A DNA stretch of 34,882 bases from contig JABYQR010000434.1 of NCBI GenBank assembly GCA_022592445.1, positions 1 through 34,882 of the forward strand, written 5' to 3'. The first letter of the stretch is position 1, and each line of letters starts with the position of its first letter. The DNA comes from Cytidiella melzeri. Taxonomy: Eukaryota; Basidiomycota; Agaricomycetes; Polyporales; Irpicaceae. The position numbers were made by a program, and so were the translations under genes. The notes beneath the pieces were generated by a model, which was not told the origin of the DNA, searched no databases, and saw only the letters and a program-made list of their open reading frames with translations. Shown here one piece after another: positions 20,005 to 31,023 of the stretch.

Positions 20005-21489
20005 ATGACGCAAAGCAAAGCAAATTCCCAGACTGAAACGCCAAAGGCTAGCAGTAGCAGTACCATGTTCGACACTTCTTTATCGACCCAACCCACTTCT
20101 CTCGCTCCATTGTCGTCTCTCGGCGACAACGAATTCAAAGATAAAGGGAAAAAACGCAAGGAAACAGCTGCCAAAACCGAAACAGACACGCGCCCCCTGA
20201 AGGCAAAAGCAACCAGCAATGGAGACACTCTGAGTGTAACAGCTGACGACCTCATCGATGTCCTCATATCACCCGCCACATCCAACGCACCCGCCATCTG
20301 CACGGAAAACTTTGCCGACTTCTACGAACAACGAATCCCCACCGCTGTAGATTCCGCACCTCTGCACACCCCCATGAAGGCAAAAGAGAAGGCGATGCTC
20401 GCGAAGTTCATCACACCAACTCCGCCTGGTGGCTTCCCGGAAGTCTTCGGGTCGAACCCCTTCTGGCACTTCGCCTTCTGGGCGAGTGAATCAGTCAAAG
20501 AAGCCATGGCCGAGTCGTCGATGACACTCATACACCCATGGGGAGTGACCATCACCCACGACGACGCCCCTGACGTCCGCAAGAAAATCCTAGACAGTAT
20601 GGCCGTCCTCCTTCCTCAAAATGAAGATCCACATGTCTTCATCCCACGCATCAACGAAAACAACGCCACAAATCCCAAGGGCTGCTCACCCCAAGCCTTC
20701 GGTATTTACAACATCTCCGAAGCCTCGCGGGACTTCCTGACCACCCAGCAAGTGTTCTCGCTCTATCATCCGCCCATCACTTTCTTCGCGTATCGCCCCG
20801 GCTGGGAAATTCCCAAACTGATCACAACCCTTGCCGGCTACACCACCGCAGAACTGTCCGCCCTTCCAGCCATCCGCAAAGCAATAATAGCAAAGCTTAG
20901 GACAAACAACGACATCGTTGCTTGCATCACCGAAATGACCCTCACGCACGCCAACTACGGGCAACTGGATCATGCAGGCGCCATCGAGAAAATCCTCAAC
21001 ACAGTCCGCCTTGGAATCCTCGAAATGAAACTCGCCCCCAACGTACCGGGAAACAAAGTATGTGTATACCTCGACACCCCCACTGCAAACCCGGTCGCCT
21101 GGTTGCAGCTACAACGGATCGTCTCATCACTCTCCTACGCCGTCCACCTTAACGGTACGGGCGAATCCTGGGAATTAGACATAGCATGTACCGGATGCGG
21201 AGGCATGGACCACTGGAGGGGACTATGCCCCTTCAAGAAGGTTCCCCAGTGGAACGGCGCCCTCACGAAGAGCGAGAGTGCTTCCGCAGCCGCACAATAC
21301 GACAACAGCTGGACCGCTGCTCCCACCCACAACGATACTGCACCATACCCAGTCCAACGGGGACGCAGAGGCAGCAACAACAACCCTCGCGGACGTGGGG
21401 GTCCAAGAGGACGCGGTCGTGGGAAAGACAGCCGTGCACGCGGGGGGAGAGGAGGCCAGTCGTCACAACACGACACCTACTCCTACTGA
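20005..21489 (+). CDS. LINE 2 ORF1a: gag-like RNA-binding protein with CCHC knuckle and RG-rich tail
   Basis: This ORF has 494 codons from the first ATG; the frame is open back to 19829. The N-terminus is Ser/Thr/Lys-rich low complexity. A central domain (roughly residues 115-390 from ATG) starts TPTPPGGFPEVFG and includes NISEASRDFLTTQQVFSLYH and VCVYLDTP. The knuckle C-x2-C-x4-H-x4-C (CTGCGGMDHWRGLC, codons 21187-21228) is followed by CPFKKVPQWNG. The tail is RG-rich (RGRRG, RGRGG, RGRGRGK), typical of nucleic-acid binding. LINE ORF1 proteins bind element RNA and form the RNP. It is alignable by eye with ORF1b along the central domain and knuckle, with extra N- and C-terminal parts. The frame is intact, unlike ORF2. 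Confidence 0.8.
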   Translation: MTQSKANSQTETPKASSSSTMFDTSLSTQPTSLAPLSSLGDNEFKDKGKKRKETAAKTETDTRPLKAKATSNGDTLSVTADDLIDVLISPATSNAPAICTENFADFYEQRIPTAVDSAPLHTPMKAKEKAMLAKFITPTPPGGFPEVFGSNPFWHFAFWASESVKEAMAESSMTLIHPWGVTITHDDAPDVRKKILDSMAVLLPQNEDPHVFIPRINENNATNPKGCSPQAFGIYNISEASRDFLTTQQVFSLYHPPITFFAYRPGWEIPKLITTLAGYTTAELSALPAIRKAIIAKLRTNNDIVACITEMTLTHANYGQLDHAGAIEKILNTVRLGILEMKLAPNVPGNKVCVYLDTPTANPVAWLQLQRIVSSLSYAVHLNGTGESWELDIACTGCGGMDHWRGLCPFKKVPQWNGALTKSESASAAAQYDNSWTAAPTHNDTAPYPVQRGRRGSNNNPRGRGGPRGRGRGKDSRARGGRGGQSSQHDTYSY

Positions 21490-22260
21490 CACACGTGCGC
21501 ACCAAACACCAACCACGCTCAGCATGCCCACCAACCTCATACCCAGTATTGAACATCGCAATCGCCTGTTTTTACCCACTCTTTATCATCTGCATCAACG
21601 ACCAAACCTCATCAGCACGAACATTCCATACCCCACACTTCGATTCCCACACCTGACACACTTCATACTCAGCATGCCCTTAATCTTTGCCTGCCACAAT
21701 TCCTGTACCACGCAGTACACTTGCCACCGCATCCCCAATCACTCAATCGCGCACACTGCCTCCATAGCACCCAGCAGAAAATCCATGCCACTTCGATAAA
21801 TGACCACCGCACCATACAGACAATCCTGAACTCATCAATTTGGTCCATCGTAGCGTTCTGTGCCTTAATACCACCCGCACTGTACTTAAATTCAGAATGG
21901 CCCTCCATTGCAGTCATAGCACGCACCACTTGTACACACGACCCCTCCACACGCACTATACATCACCATCATACAAATATTGCACAGTGTAGCACATAAG
22001 CAGCCTTACCACCTCGTCGTAGTACCCTGTCAAATTGTCTCGTCTTTCACAACACAAACAAATACGAAACGTAAGCTATGTACCTAACAAATCGCTCACA
22101 CTACAACTGAGAGACACAAATATAACCAAACAAAACCGAAGTCGACCGCAGACGATACCAAACAACACCGACTTCCTTCACCATCTCTAACATAACGCCC
22201 ACCTCAACGCAACAGTAAGCCCTAGCAGCATTGCGCAAACAAACCGGCTAAGACACCTCA
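21490..22260 (+). other. Spacer between ORF1a and ORF1b
   Basis: This 770-bp stretch has no supported gene. It is C/A-rich with many short frames but no conserved motif, poly(A) run or target duplication that would mark an element boundary. Confidence 0.5.
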
Positions 22261-23463
22261 ATGATCAGATCAGATAACTTCAACGCCTACTTCTCAGACT
22301 GGCATAACATGATACAAGGCAACGACGTCCAACAGCCCCATCGACCCACTAGCCTTACGTCTCCAGAGCCCAAACCTGCCAACTCAGCGACGACAGACCC
22401 GCCACCAGTCGACACACCCACTAGCACCTACAAAATCTGGACCGCAACGCCCCCAAAAGGCTGGCCGAACATCCATACCGATGACCCTCTAGGACGACTG
22501 GGATACCTCAGCCCGGAGGGGATAATCTCAGTCCTCGATGATAACTCTGACCCTATCTTGGCCTTTATCTGGGATGCACCAACGCGAGATAAAACCACGA
22601 ACACAGCTGCAGACCTCCGTAAGGGCCTCTCACTCCTTCTACTCCACGACGTACGACCAACTGTACAAGTTATCCCGGCCAACCCATCCCTGGCAACAAA
22701 CACAGGGCAATGGGCCCCGGAAACGCTTTCGATCTCAAACCTCTCAGCTGAAGCAAAACACTTCCTGCTCGAGCAAGACGTTTTCTCGATGAGGGACCCA
22801 CGAATCACCTTCTCCGTATACGAGCCCTTCCACTCCTACCAAACCTTCCTCACGATGATTGCCGGCTACTCCGACATCAAAGACAGGGAAGCCATACACC
22901 AGAACATCCTTACCACCATCCTGACGTCCGACTACACCTCCGAACTCATCAAACTTGTCACGGACTCCCACCCCACCTATCGGCATATGCGCAAGGAGGA
23001 TGCACTCCACGCCGTAGTCAACACAGCACAGACCACCATACTCGACCTGCGCACAATGTCAGGGCGTCGCACTTCTCATGTATGCCTATACATGAATATA
23101 CCTACCGACGACTTCAACCTCTGGCGCATCATCAGAAACCATATCCGAACGCTCAACTTCGTGGGCCCGAACGGCGAGCTCTGCAAATCAACAAACCTTG
23201 ACAATCCCTGCTGCGGGTGTGGAGCCGTTGACCACCCACGACAAATATGCCCCTTCCAGGACGTCCAAGGTTGGAATGGCACTAATCTCTCGTACCAACT
23301 GGCCTCTTTGATCACTGAGACGTCGAACTCAGACGGTACATGCAAACGGTATGAACCCACCGCTCACCAGCCCGGGCACGACCAAGCTCTCCCAGCTGGT
23401 CCTTACGAAGCACTGACAAATACCACCCCGTTGGCCAAACCTCTTAACCTGTCGGACGGATAG
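22261..23463 (+). CDS. LINE 2 ORF1b: second gag-like protein with CCHC knuckle
   Basis: This is an intact 400-codon ORF from ATG. The domain begins TATPPKGWPNI (about residue 60), then has LSISNLSAEAKHFLLEQDVF, ITFSVYEPF, TMIAGYS and SHVCLYMNIPTDD. The knuckle is CCGCGAVDHPRQIC (C317, C320, H325, C330), followed by CPFQDVQGWNG. These blocks match ORF1a in the same order (for example CPFKKVPQWNG), so the two are paralogues, though distant. It lacks the RG-rich tail of ORF1a and ends 640 bp before the ORF2 open frame. It is a likely RNA-binding RNP protein. Two divergent ORF1 copies in one element suggest divided roles, but that is inference. Confidence 0.8.
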   Translation: MIRSDNFNAYFSDWHNMIQGNDVQQPHRPTSLTSPEPKPANSATTDPPPVDTPTSTYKIWTATPPKGWPNIHTDDPLGRLGYLSPEGIISVLDDNSDPILAFIWDAPTRDKTTNTAADLRKGLSLLLLHDVRPTVQVIPANPSLATNTGQWAPETLSISNLSAEAKHFLLEQDVFSMRDPRITFSVYEPFHSYQTFLTMIAGYSDIKDREAIHQNILTTILTSDYTSELIKLVTDSHPTYRHMRKEDALHAVVNTAQTTILDLRTMSGRRTSHVCLYMNIPTDDFNLWRIIRNHIRTLNFVGPNGELCKSTNLDNPCCGCGAVDHPRQICPFQDVQGWNGTNLSYQLASLITETSNSDGTCKRYEPTAHQPGHDQALPAGPYEALTNTTPLAKPLNLSDG

Positions 23464-24102
23464 GAGTATAGCGTTGTACCTCCGCCCCTTCATACCCTTC
23501 AACGCAGCAATTGAACGCACAAATAACCTCCTTTAGTAGCATACTGGCATGTCACATACTCTCGTACCATACTCGACGATTACAAAATCAGTTAGCACCA
23601 CTCTCCTCTACTACATAATATACCAGCATACCGCATCCCGAAAGAATCACAATAATATTATACGCCCACATAGCCATACTCCTCTTCCTTAGAGAGGAAA
23701 TTGCGTTGATTGACCGCACAAGAGACCTTACTGATACCATAGTGCTGCGAACTTGGACAGATCGGCAACTGACCTCGTAGTGACTACAACATGACGAACA
23801 GGAGGCCGGAACGTCTCGTCTTAAAATGACCTGGTCGACCAACCCCCCAGGCCCACATTTACTGCTCGAACAGGAAAGCCTGGAGGGGAGGGATGATCCT
23901 CCTTAATGTATCGACACGGTGACCTTTTTAGGTCTTGGACCAACTGTGGGCTGCAGTCCAGCCAAAGTCTCAAACTACCTGTGATTTAGAGCTAAACTAA
24001 ATTACACGTTAACGTAGACATAAATCCACTACGGGGTAGATGGTTATCTACCTCCCTTACTTGCTACCTCCGTATGCAGGTATTGTACAACCGGAGCCCA
24101 CT
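23464..24102 (+). other. Spacer between ORF1b and ORF2
   Basis: I see no supported gene here. GGAGGGATGATCCTCC near 23887-23903 can form a short hairpin. The ORF2 frame becomes open after a TAA near 24100. Confidence 0.5.
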
Positions 24103-27100
24103 AATATACCAACAAACACTACGGTACAATATTTGGTCATGGTGACAGCCTTCCCGAGCCCCGAGATCGGGCGGGACACACCGCCGCCCTCCCGACCAAT
24201 GAAGGGTCAGGGACGAACGCAGGTGGACCCCATCTTCACGCAGAGGAGATTGAAGCCCTCTTGAGTGATATTCGACAAACCTTGCACAACATTGAACATA
24301 ACAGAGCCCCACTACCCATATTAGTAGACGCATCTACGGGCGAAAGTCAGAGAAATGCTACCGAGACGAGAAAACGTTGCGGGCGTAAACGAAGAACCAA
24401 GAAACACATTGGGAAAAAAACGTATGCAAACATCCAGATTGCAACATTAAACATGAGAGGGCATGGAACCAGGGCGATAGGCGACCCTAAAAACAAATGG
24501 ATAGATGTCAGCAACCTCATGAAACAACGAAAACTAGGTGTACTTGCATTGCAAGAGACCCACCTAACCGATGCGCACGTAGAACAACTTCATCAAGTCT
24601 ACGGCAGGAGGCTGCGTATCGAGAACTCTGCAAATGTCCTCCGACCCAATGCCCATGGAGTCGCGCTAGTATTCAATCGTGACATCGTATCTACCGAAGG
24701 TCTTCAGACATGGCAAATAATACCTGGAAGAGCGATCCTAGCTAAAGTCCACTGGCATAAGCACTCAGCAATACACATCCTGGCAGTATACGCACCAAAT
24801 GACCCAACAACAAACGGAGCGTTCTGGCACGATATCCAGAAAGAGTTTGAAGATCAAGGGCTGCATAAACCTGACATCGTCCTCGGCGACTTCAATCTAG
24901 TCGAAGATTCCATTGACCGGCGACCAAGCCACGAAGACCAACAAACAGCGGTTGAGGCTCTGAAACAAATCACAGAAGATTTTGAACTCACTGATGGGTG
25001 GCGTACAAAACACCCTCACACTCGCGCGTACACCTATGGAATGTCAGCCGCAGGAAGTAAATCACGAATAGACCGAATTTACCTAACATCACCGCTCCTA
25101 TCCACAGCCGTAGACTGGACCATCTCTGACACTGGAGGAGTAGAGACAGACCATCAACTTGCCTCCGTACGACTCTCAGACCCTGCCACCCCTTTCGTTG
25201 GCCCTGGCCGATGGGTCATGCCTACCGTGCTACTACAAGACAAGGAAATCAGTAACTTCATCCATATACGCGGACTCAAACTGGAAGAAGACATACAACT
25301 CTGCCAGACAGACCGAACCACGGAAAATAACCCGCAAACACTTTATCAAACCTTTAAACAGGAACTTAAACACAAACTCCGACAGCGCGCAAGGGTGGCG
25401 GTACCCAAGATTGAAGCCAAAATACGCACCTTACAGACACGAATGAAATAGCTTCTGAACGACCAAAACCAAAGTAACACAGAATCGCTAGACCTCCCCA
25501 TTGTGATGATCCAACGCAAGATAAACGAACTCACCACTGCACGAGCTGAAAGGACCCGCGTAGCCACTGCAGCGAATTATCGTCTGGAAGGTGAAACAAT
25601 CAGTAAATACTGGTCAAAAATAATGCCACAAAAAGGCCACGCGATATTGTCTTTGCACTTGAACGAACTTTTGACGACCCAGACCAGCCGACATTAGTCG
25701 AGACCCGTTCCGATCGCATGGCCAAACTGGCTTGCAACTATCACAATGACCTTCAGTACACTGATCATAACCCAATCAACAGCGACGCACGAAGAGCCAC
25801 CATAAATGAGGTCATCGCAAGTACTGAACGAGTCCTCCCACAACACGCCCAAGAAGACCTCGCAGATCTCACCAACGCCTCCACTGTACGACTTGCGCTG
25901 CGAACGTCGGAGTCCGGGAAAGCGACAGGGCTGGATGGCCTCCCCTATGAACTTTGGAAATCCCTAGATCAGCGGTACCAGAAGTTGTGAACATCAGACA
26001 CACCTACATTTGACGTGGTTAAAACACTCACCGCTGTTTATAATGATATTGAAAATCACGGAATGGCAACGGGATCCACCTTTGCTGAGGGCTGGATGTG
26101 CCCAATCTTGAAACCAAATAAAGCAAACACACGAGACATTGCGAATTACCGTCCAATCACGCTTCTTAACACAGACTATGAGATTTTCTCCAAAGCACTC
26201 ACAGCCCGCTTTGCAACCCACGCACCTACAATCATCCACGAAGACCAGGCAGGCTTTATGAAAGGCCGGAGCATAACTGACCAAATACGACTTACCTCAC
26301 TCATGGTCGATTTTGCAGAAGCGGAAGCAAACAACAGACTCATAGTAGGCCTTGACCAAGAGAAAGCCTATGATAAAATGAAACATGATTACCTTTGGGA
26401 AACGATGGATAAACATGAAGTACCTCACCGTTTCCGCAACACCGTAAAAGCACTATACAGCTCCGCATATACAACAGTAATCATCAATGGGGAACTTAGT
26501 ACACCTTTTCAAGTCACCCGGGGGGTACGGCAAGGAGACCCACTGTCCTGCCTGCTCTTCGACCTGGCAATTGAACCATTAGCATGCATGATACGCGCAT
26601 CAAACATCCGCAGAATACAAATCCCTAAGGCACCAAGCCGATCAGTGGTGTCACTGTTTGCAGACGATACAACATCCTTCCTCTCCGAAAACGACAGTTT
26701 CGGAGACCTGGAACATATCCTTGACACATGGTGCATGGCATCTGGAGCAAAATTCAATAACGACAAAACAATTGCCATACCCATCGGAACACTGGAATAC
26801 CGCCAATCAGTCGTGAATACCAGACGACTATCACAAAATGCAAACCCCCTACCAAATGACGTCCGAATAATACCAGACGGTAACGCTACACGCATGCTGG
26901 GTGCCTGGATAGGCAACCGCACGCACGCTGAAACACCGTGGACACCTGTCATTAACAAAATTAACACCGCTCTGAAACGATGGAGCAAGTGTAAACCCAC
27001 ACTAAAAGGCAAATGGCTGATTGTGCAAATGATAGTGGCAGATATGACCCAATACCTAACCAAAGTCCAAGGCATGCCCAAAGCGACGGAAACCCTGATA

Positions 27101-29317
27101 CGCAAGACCATCCAAGACTTTATCTGGGACAAAAAAAGGGCGCCACCGGTCAATGCTAGTACCCTGGCGATGCCCTTCGAAGACGGTGGGCTAAAACTCC
27201 TCGACCTAGCAGCGCGGAACGAAGCAGTGGAGCTCACCTGGCTCGCCACATACCTACGACGAGACAATAAACGACCCACCTGGACGTACATAGCAGATCA
27301 CCTCATAGCGAGAAACACTCTGGTAGCCAACAGCTGCGTACTGTCGGACGAGAAAGATATGGTCTATACTCAAACATGGTGCACAAGCGTCCACCCCAAA
27401 TTAAACCTCCCCGAATCCTTGAAACAAATGGTGAAAGTTGCAGACAAATATAACACAAATTTAGCCGCTATTAAGGTATCAACCAAACTAAAAAATGACT
27501 TACCAATCTGGCACCATGTAGGTGCTAAAGAACCTCTTCAAAGACTGATCCACTCTGCCTCCGGCCAATGCCTGCTCAATAATCATGGCGTCTTCACCGT
27601 CGGTGACCTTCTGGATGTTCTGAAGCGAACGCACCCGGATTTCCCACACCACACAGGCAGACCTACATGCTCGTGTCAGATGTGTACACAAGACAAAGAA
27701 AGACTAGGATGCACGCACCCATCAAAATGCTGCGAAACAGCCGCAAGACTGCTGAACAACCTACATAATAAATGGCACCCAACAGCCAACCCGCCAGATG
27801 ACAAACTTACACTAACCAGACACAGAAAGGAAAAAAACCGAAGGGCAAGGATCGAGGGACCCTCACTCACCTTTAACCCAAGTGTGACCAAAGGCGATAA
27901 CGTCTCCGACGGATTCCGAGTATTCACAAACCCCGCAATCACATCGTGCAAACCAGCGCACCGACCACCAACCCCCGCGATCCGCCGTAGGGATATCCTC
28001 ACGGTATACACTGACGGATCCTGCCTGAACAACGGAGCCGCGAATGCTCGCGCTGGAGCCAGAATATGGTATGGCACAGGAGACCCACGCAACACAGCCA
28101 TCAGAGTCCCAGGGCCCACACAGACCAACCAGGCTGGTGAAATACTGGCCATACAACGTGTTGCTACCCTGACACCCCCGTCCAGACCACTTCACATTGT
28201 CAGCGACTCAAGATATGCAATTGACGGTTTAACTACTCACCTCCAAAAATGGTGCGATCGAGGATGGACCGGTGTTGACAACGCTGACCTTTTTCAAAGT
28301 GCGGCGTACCACTTGCAACGGAGGTCTGCAATAACAACATTCGAGTGGGTAAAGGGGCACTCCGGCTCCATCGGAAACGATGGGGCGGACAACCTTGCGA
28401 ACCAGGGTGCACACCTCGAGCCACCCACAAACATAGATCTGCAAGTCCCAAATAACTGGAACCTTACCGGTGTGAAAGCGTCATCTCTAACACAAGCCAT
28501 CGCGTACACACGAGTTCGGATGGCACACCCGACAGAACCGCGACCGGCAGCGGAAGACAACCTCGATAGAACATACCACTGCGTGCACAACCACCTAGGA
28601 GGATTCTACCCAACCCGAGGCCGCATCTGGAAAAGCCTCTGACACAAAGACATTAGCAGGAAAATTTCTGACTTCCTATGGAGGGTTATGCACAACTCAC
28701 TAAAAGTAGGTAAGTTCTGGACGCACATCCCAACCTTCGAAGAACGGAGCACATGCAACCTCTGCGATGAGGAAGACTCCATTAATCACATTCTCGCCGA
28801 ATGTGTTGCCCCAGACTGCACTCGAATCTGGGCCCTTTGCGAAGCACTATGGCAACTAAAAGCGTCAGCAACCCCATGGCCTGGCAAGCATATTGGCAAC
28901 TTACTCGGTGCACCACTCGCCGACTTCACCACCCCCGAAGGGAAACGCCAACCGGGCCTATTGCGGTTCTACCGCATCATGATGACCGAATCCACCCACC
29001 TCATCTGGAGACTACGCTGCGAGAGACGAATCGACCGCGAGGGGGAGACACACTCCATCAGAGAAATTGACCGGAAGTGGATGACGGCAATGAACATACG
29101 AGTCACCATGGACAGCGAACTGACAAAACCTAAATACGGTCAACGGAAACTACCAAAACAACTGGTCCTACGAACCTGGAGCAACGTCCTCAACCGTGAT
29201 CGCGACCTCCCCTTAGACTGGATTGACCATCGGGTTTTTAGTGGGTATGGGCCCCCTGTAATAATCCACCCTCTACCGGGTGGACAGGGTGCGCCGAGCC
29301 CCACACTTTGTGCGTAA
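24103..29317 (+). pseudogene. LINE 2 ORF2: APE endonuclease, RT, RNase H and zinc finger, with 3 stops and 1 frameshift
   Basis: The frame is open from 24103 but has no ATG before the endonuclease. The endonuclease (about 24420-25190) has every expected motif: TLNMRG, QETHL, YAPND, GDFNL, SRIDRIYL and TDHQLA. TAG at 25449 then interrupts the same frame. A one-base shift near 25610-25640 moves reading to frame 2 and TGA at 25988 interrupts again. The RT (26015 on) has YRPITLLN, motif A VGLDQEKAYDKM, GVRQGDPLS and FADDTTS. RNase H (about 28000-28420) has VYTDGSCLNNG, GEILA, SDSRYAIDG and NDGADNLA. TGA at 28640 splits off a C-terminal part with CNLC...H...C (28759 on). All catalytic residues survive, so decay is recent or mild. 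Confidence 0.87.
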
Positions 29318-29437
29318 AGGCATTTTTTCCCTTTGGATGGATGGGGTGAAAATCCCCTACTACAGTGGGCGGAATGTGGAGTCGACATTGTTGACTGCCT
29401 GCCGCCAGCGCCGTCACGCGTGACGGCGCACACTCCT
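29318..29437 (+). other. LINE 2 3' UTR
   Basis: Short (120 bp) region between the ORF2 stop and poly(A), ending in a strong palindrome. No polyadenylation signal AATAAA is seen. Confidence 0.7.
29408..29429. repeat. Perfect 22-bp palindrome at the LINE 2 3' end
   Basis: The half-sites are GCGCCGTCACG and CGTGACGGCGC. In RNA it would form a GC-rich hairpin eight bases before the poly(A), where LINE RTs are known in some families to recognise a 3' stem-loop. Confidence 0.9.
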
Positions 29438-29462
29438 AAAAAAAAAAAAAAAAAAAAAAAAA
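29438..29462 (+). other. Poly(A) tail of LINE 2 (25 A)
   Basis: An uninterrupted run of 25 A directly before the right target copy and resumed LINE 1 coding sequence. The last one or two A may belong to the target. Its purity suggests a fairly recent insertion. Confidence 0.9.
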
Positions 29463-29636
29463 GAGATCAGAGGACGTGCGAGCAGATCCATCCCCAGCCT
29501 CCTCAGTGTCCCAGCCGCCGTCAAGCCACTATTCCGCTACATACATGCCACGCAGCAATTCGCACGCAACCTAGGAAGCATGACCGCCCCAGAGCAGACC
29601 AACAACGCACCCAGAAGAGCATGCGCGCGAAGCTGA
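29461..29636 (+). pseudogene. LINE 1 ORF2 C-terminal end, separated by LINE 2
   Basis: After the poly(A), codons from GAG at 29463 read EIRGRASRSIPSLLSV, then VKPLFRYIHATQQFARNLG, to TGA at 29634. This continues ...NRLAQEI at 19092 in the same frame. Small, helical, Leu/Phe/Arg-rich tails ending in FRYI-type motifs are usual after the CCHC finger of LINE ORF2 in this group, as I know it. The join is supported by the duplicated target (19084-19100 and 29461-29477). With this part LINE 1 ORF2 has about 1,170 codons. Confidence 0.8.
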
Positions 29637-29936
29637 GCCAGGGGCCAAACGAGACCGAAGTACCTCACACTCACACACGGAACCGAGCTGACCATCCACC
29701 TCCTCACCACACAGCACGACCCAGACGAGACCCGACTAACGATGCCGAGACACACACGAGACCACACGAGCAGAAGTAGGAGTACCGCGTGCCCCTTCAC
29801 CTTCTCATATGTAACGCGTGGGACGCAAAGCTAAGGGACTGGAGGAGTTTCGACGGGAGGCGGGAAACCGCCGACCGGCTCCCTGCACAGCAAGAGGCAA
29901 AGACCCAGGGGATTAAGGTCCACCAACGTGTGCAGG
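29637..29936 (+). other. LINE 1 3' UTR, truncated by an LTR
   Basis: Three hundred bases after the LINE 1 stop with no gene. GGCGGGAAACCGCC near 29862 is a hairpin. No poly(A) or simple-repeat tail occurs before the LTR at 29937, so the LINE 1 3' end is missing. Confidence 0.6.
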
Positions 29937-30459
29937 TGTTTGAAAGTTACGAGTGTAGGGGATGACTAGGAGAGTCAACTAACTCTGGGAGTAAGTGTCT
30001 TATTATTTCTCTGCTCTCTAGGAGCGGTATATATACATGTCTGTAACTAGATTACTAATGCTACAGTAATGTCATATGAGTAAGGATTGGTAAGGATTGG
30101 TAATCCTATGAGTAATGATTGGTAATGCACAGTCCTGCTTGCTAATACTACTGAACAGAGAATGTAAGCGATGACTGAGCATCCTACATAACTGAATGGT
30201 GCTGACTGAGCCTTTAGTAAGCTCAATACATTTGGTATATGAAATATGAGTCATGCAGAAGCCTCATGGTACTTCTGCTATTCAGTTATGGAAACTACTG
30301 GAACATGATGCCATATGGTGCAAGTATCGCATCGTGTGTGATCATAAGGATGGTGGAATCACATGCTATGTACTATCTGATCTTATCTATCTACATATCT
30401 AATCTACATTGTCCATAGATCTGATGTCTGATAATCAGCGATACAATCTCGCTTTGACA
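29937..30459 (-). mobile_element. Copia-family LTR (523 bp), minus orientation, at the junction with copy C
   Basis: The plus strand runs TGTTTGAAAG to CTTTGACA, complete at both ends and close to the solo LTR at 12916. The flanks (GCAGG on the left, ACATC on the right) do not match. The right flank is plus-strand copia leader of copy C, for which this LTR is backwards, and no primer-binding site adjoins. It is a solo LTR or a product of rearrangement. Confidence 0.85.
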
Positions 30460-31023
30460 ACATCCAATCGGTAGCCTACACCTCATAAGTGTTCTTGGCT
30501 TGTGATTCACTATCAGAATCACGCACCTACTCGGACAAAGCCCAATAAGGTGGCGTCCAGAGGTGATTGAAAGGGTCTTTTGTCTTAGACAATTGGGAGG
30601 CTGTGAAAAGCGGTGAAAGGAGGGAAAGTAGGTGTCACCTTGAGCTCGTGACTCAGGGGACTAAAAGGGAGCTGTGTACGACGCACAGTTAACACCCTTG
30701 GCATTCCCAATTCGTCGGTTTTTTGTAGGAAATTAGTAGAGGCTTATGTCGAACTTTGTTACTTTTGGTTTCACGGAGATTTTGTCTCCTGCACATTTGC
30801 ATATTAGTTACGCGCGCTCTATTTGTTTCACCATTGCTTATCGTTTGGTTGAAGTCGAATTTGGGGATAATTTTCGTGAAGAATCTCTTGTGCAAGAGTT
30901 TTTCTCACAGTTTATTCCTTTCACAGAAATTCCTCGCACACTTCCGAGAATTATTTTCTGGATCGACACCGACAACCGACGAGCACTTCAACCCGCATTC
31001 CGTTTCACCCACGAATTCTAAAC
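30460..31023 (+). other. Copia copy C 5' leader, left end missing
   Basis: This is homologous to 3057-3620 and 11250-11720 on the opposite strand. It starts abruptly at ACATCCAAT, so the PBS-proximal 250 bp or so and the proper 5' LTR are lost. No conserved gene. Confidence 0.65.

Larger units (their letters stand above)
19101..29462 (+). mobile_element. LINE 2: about 10.4-kb non-LTR retrotransposon inserted in LINE 1
   Basis: The bounds come from the two target copies and the 25-base poly(A). In order: long 5' region, ORF1a, ORF1b, ORF2 (endonuclease, RT, RNase H, zinc finger), short 3' UTR, palindrome, poly(A). It is longer than most LINEs because of the second ORF1 and spacers of 640-880 bp. 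LINE 1 coding sequence resumes directly after it. Only ORF2 is visibly broken. An alternative is that part of the 5' half is a further nested insertion, but I found no second poly(A) or target duplication there. Confidence 0.78.

Noticed and set aside
24040..24264. Short ORF overlapping the ORF2 start
   Set aside because: No motif. It matters only because the ORF2 frame lacks an ATG; I could not show a reinitiation arrangement.
29333..29779. 148-codon ORF translating the poly(A) as poly-Lys
   Set aside because: It crosses the LINE 2 3' end, poly(A) and LINE 1 tail in the wrong frame.
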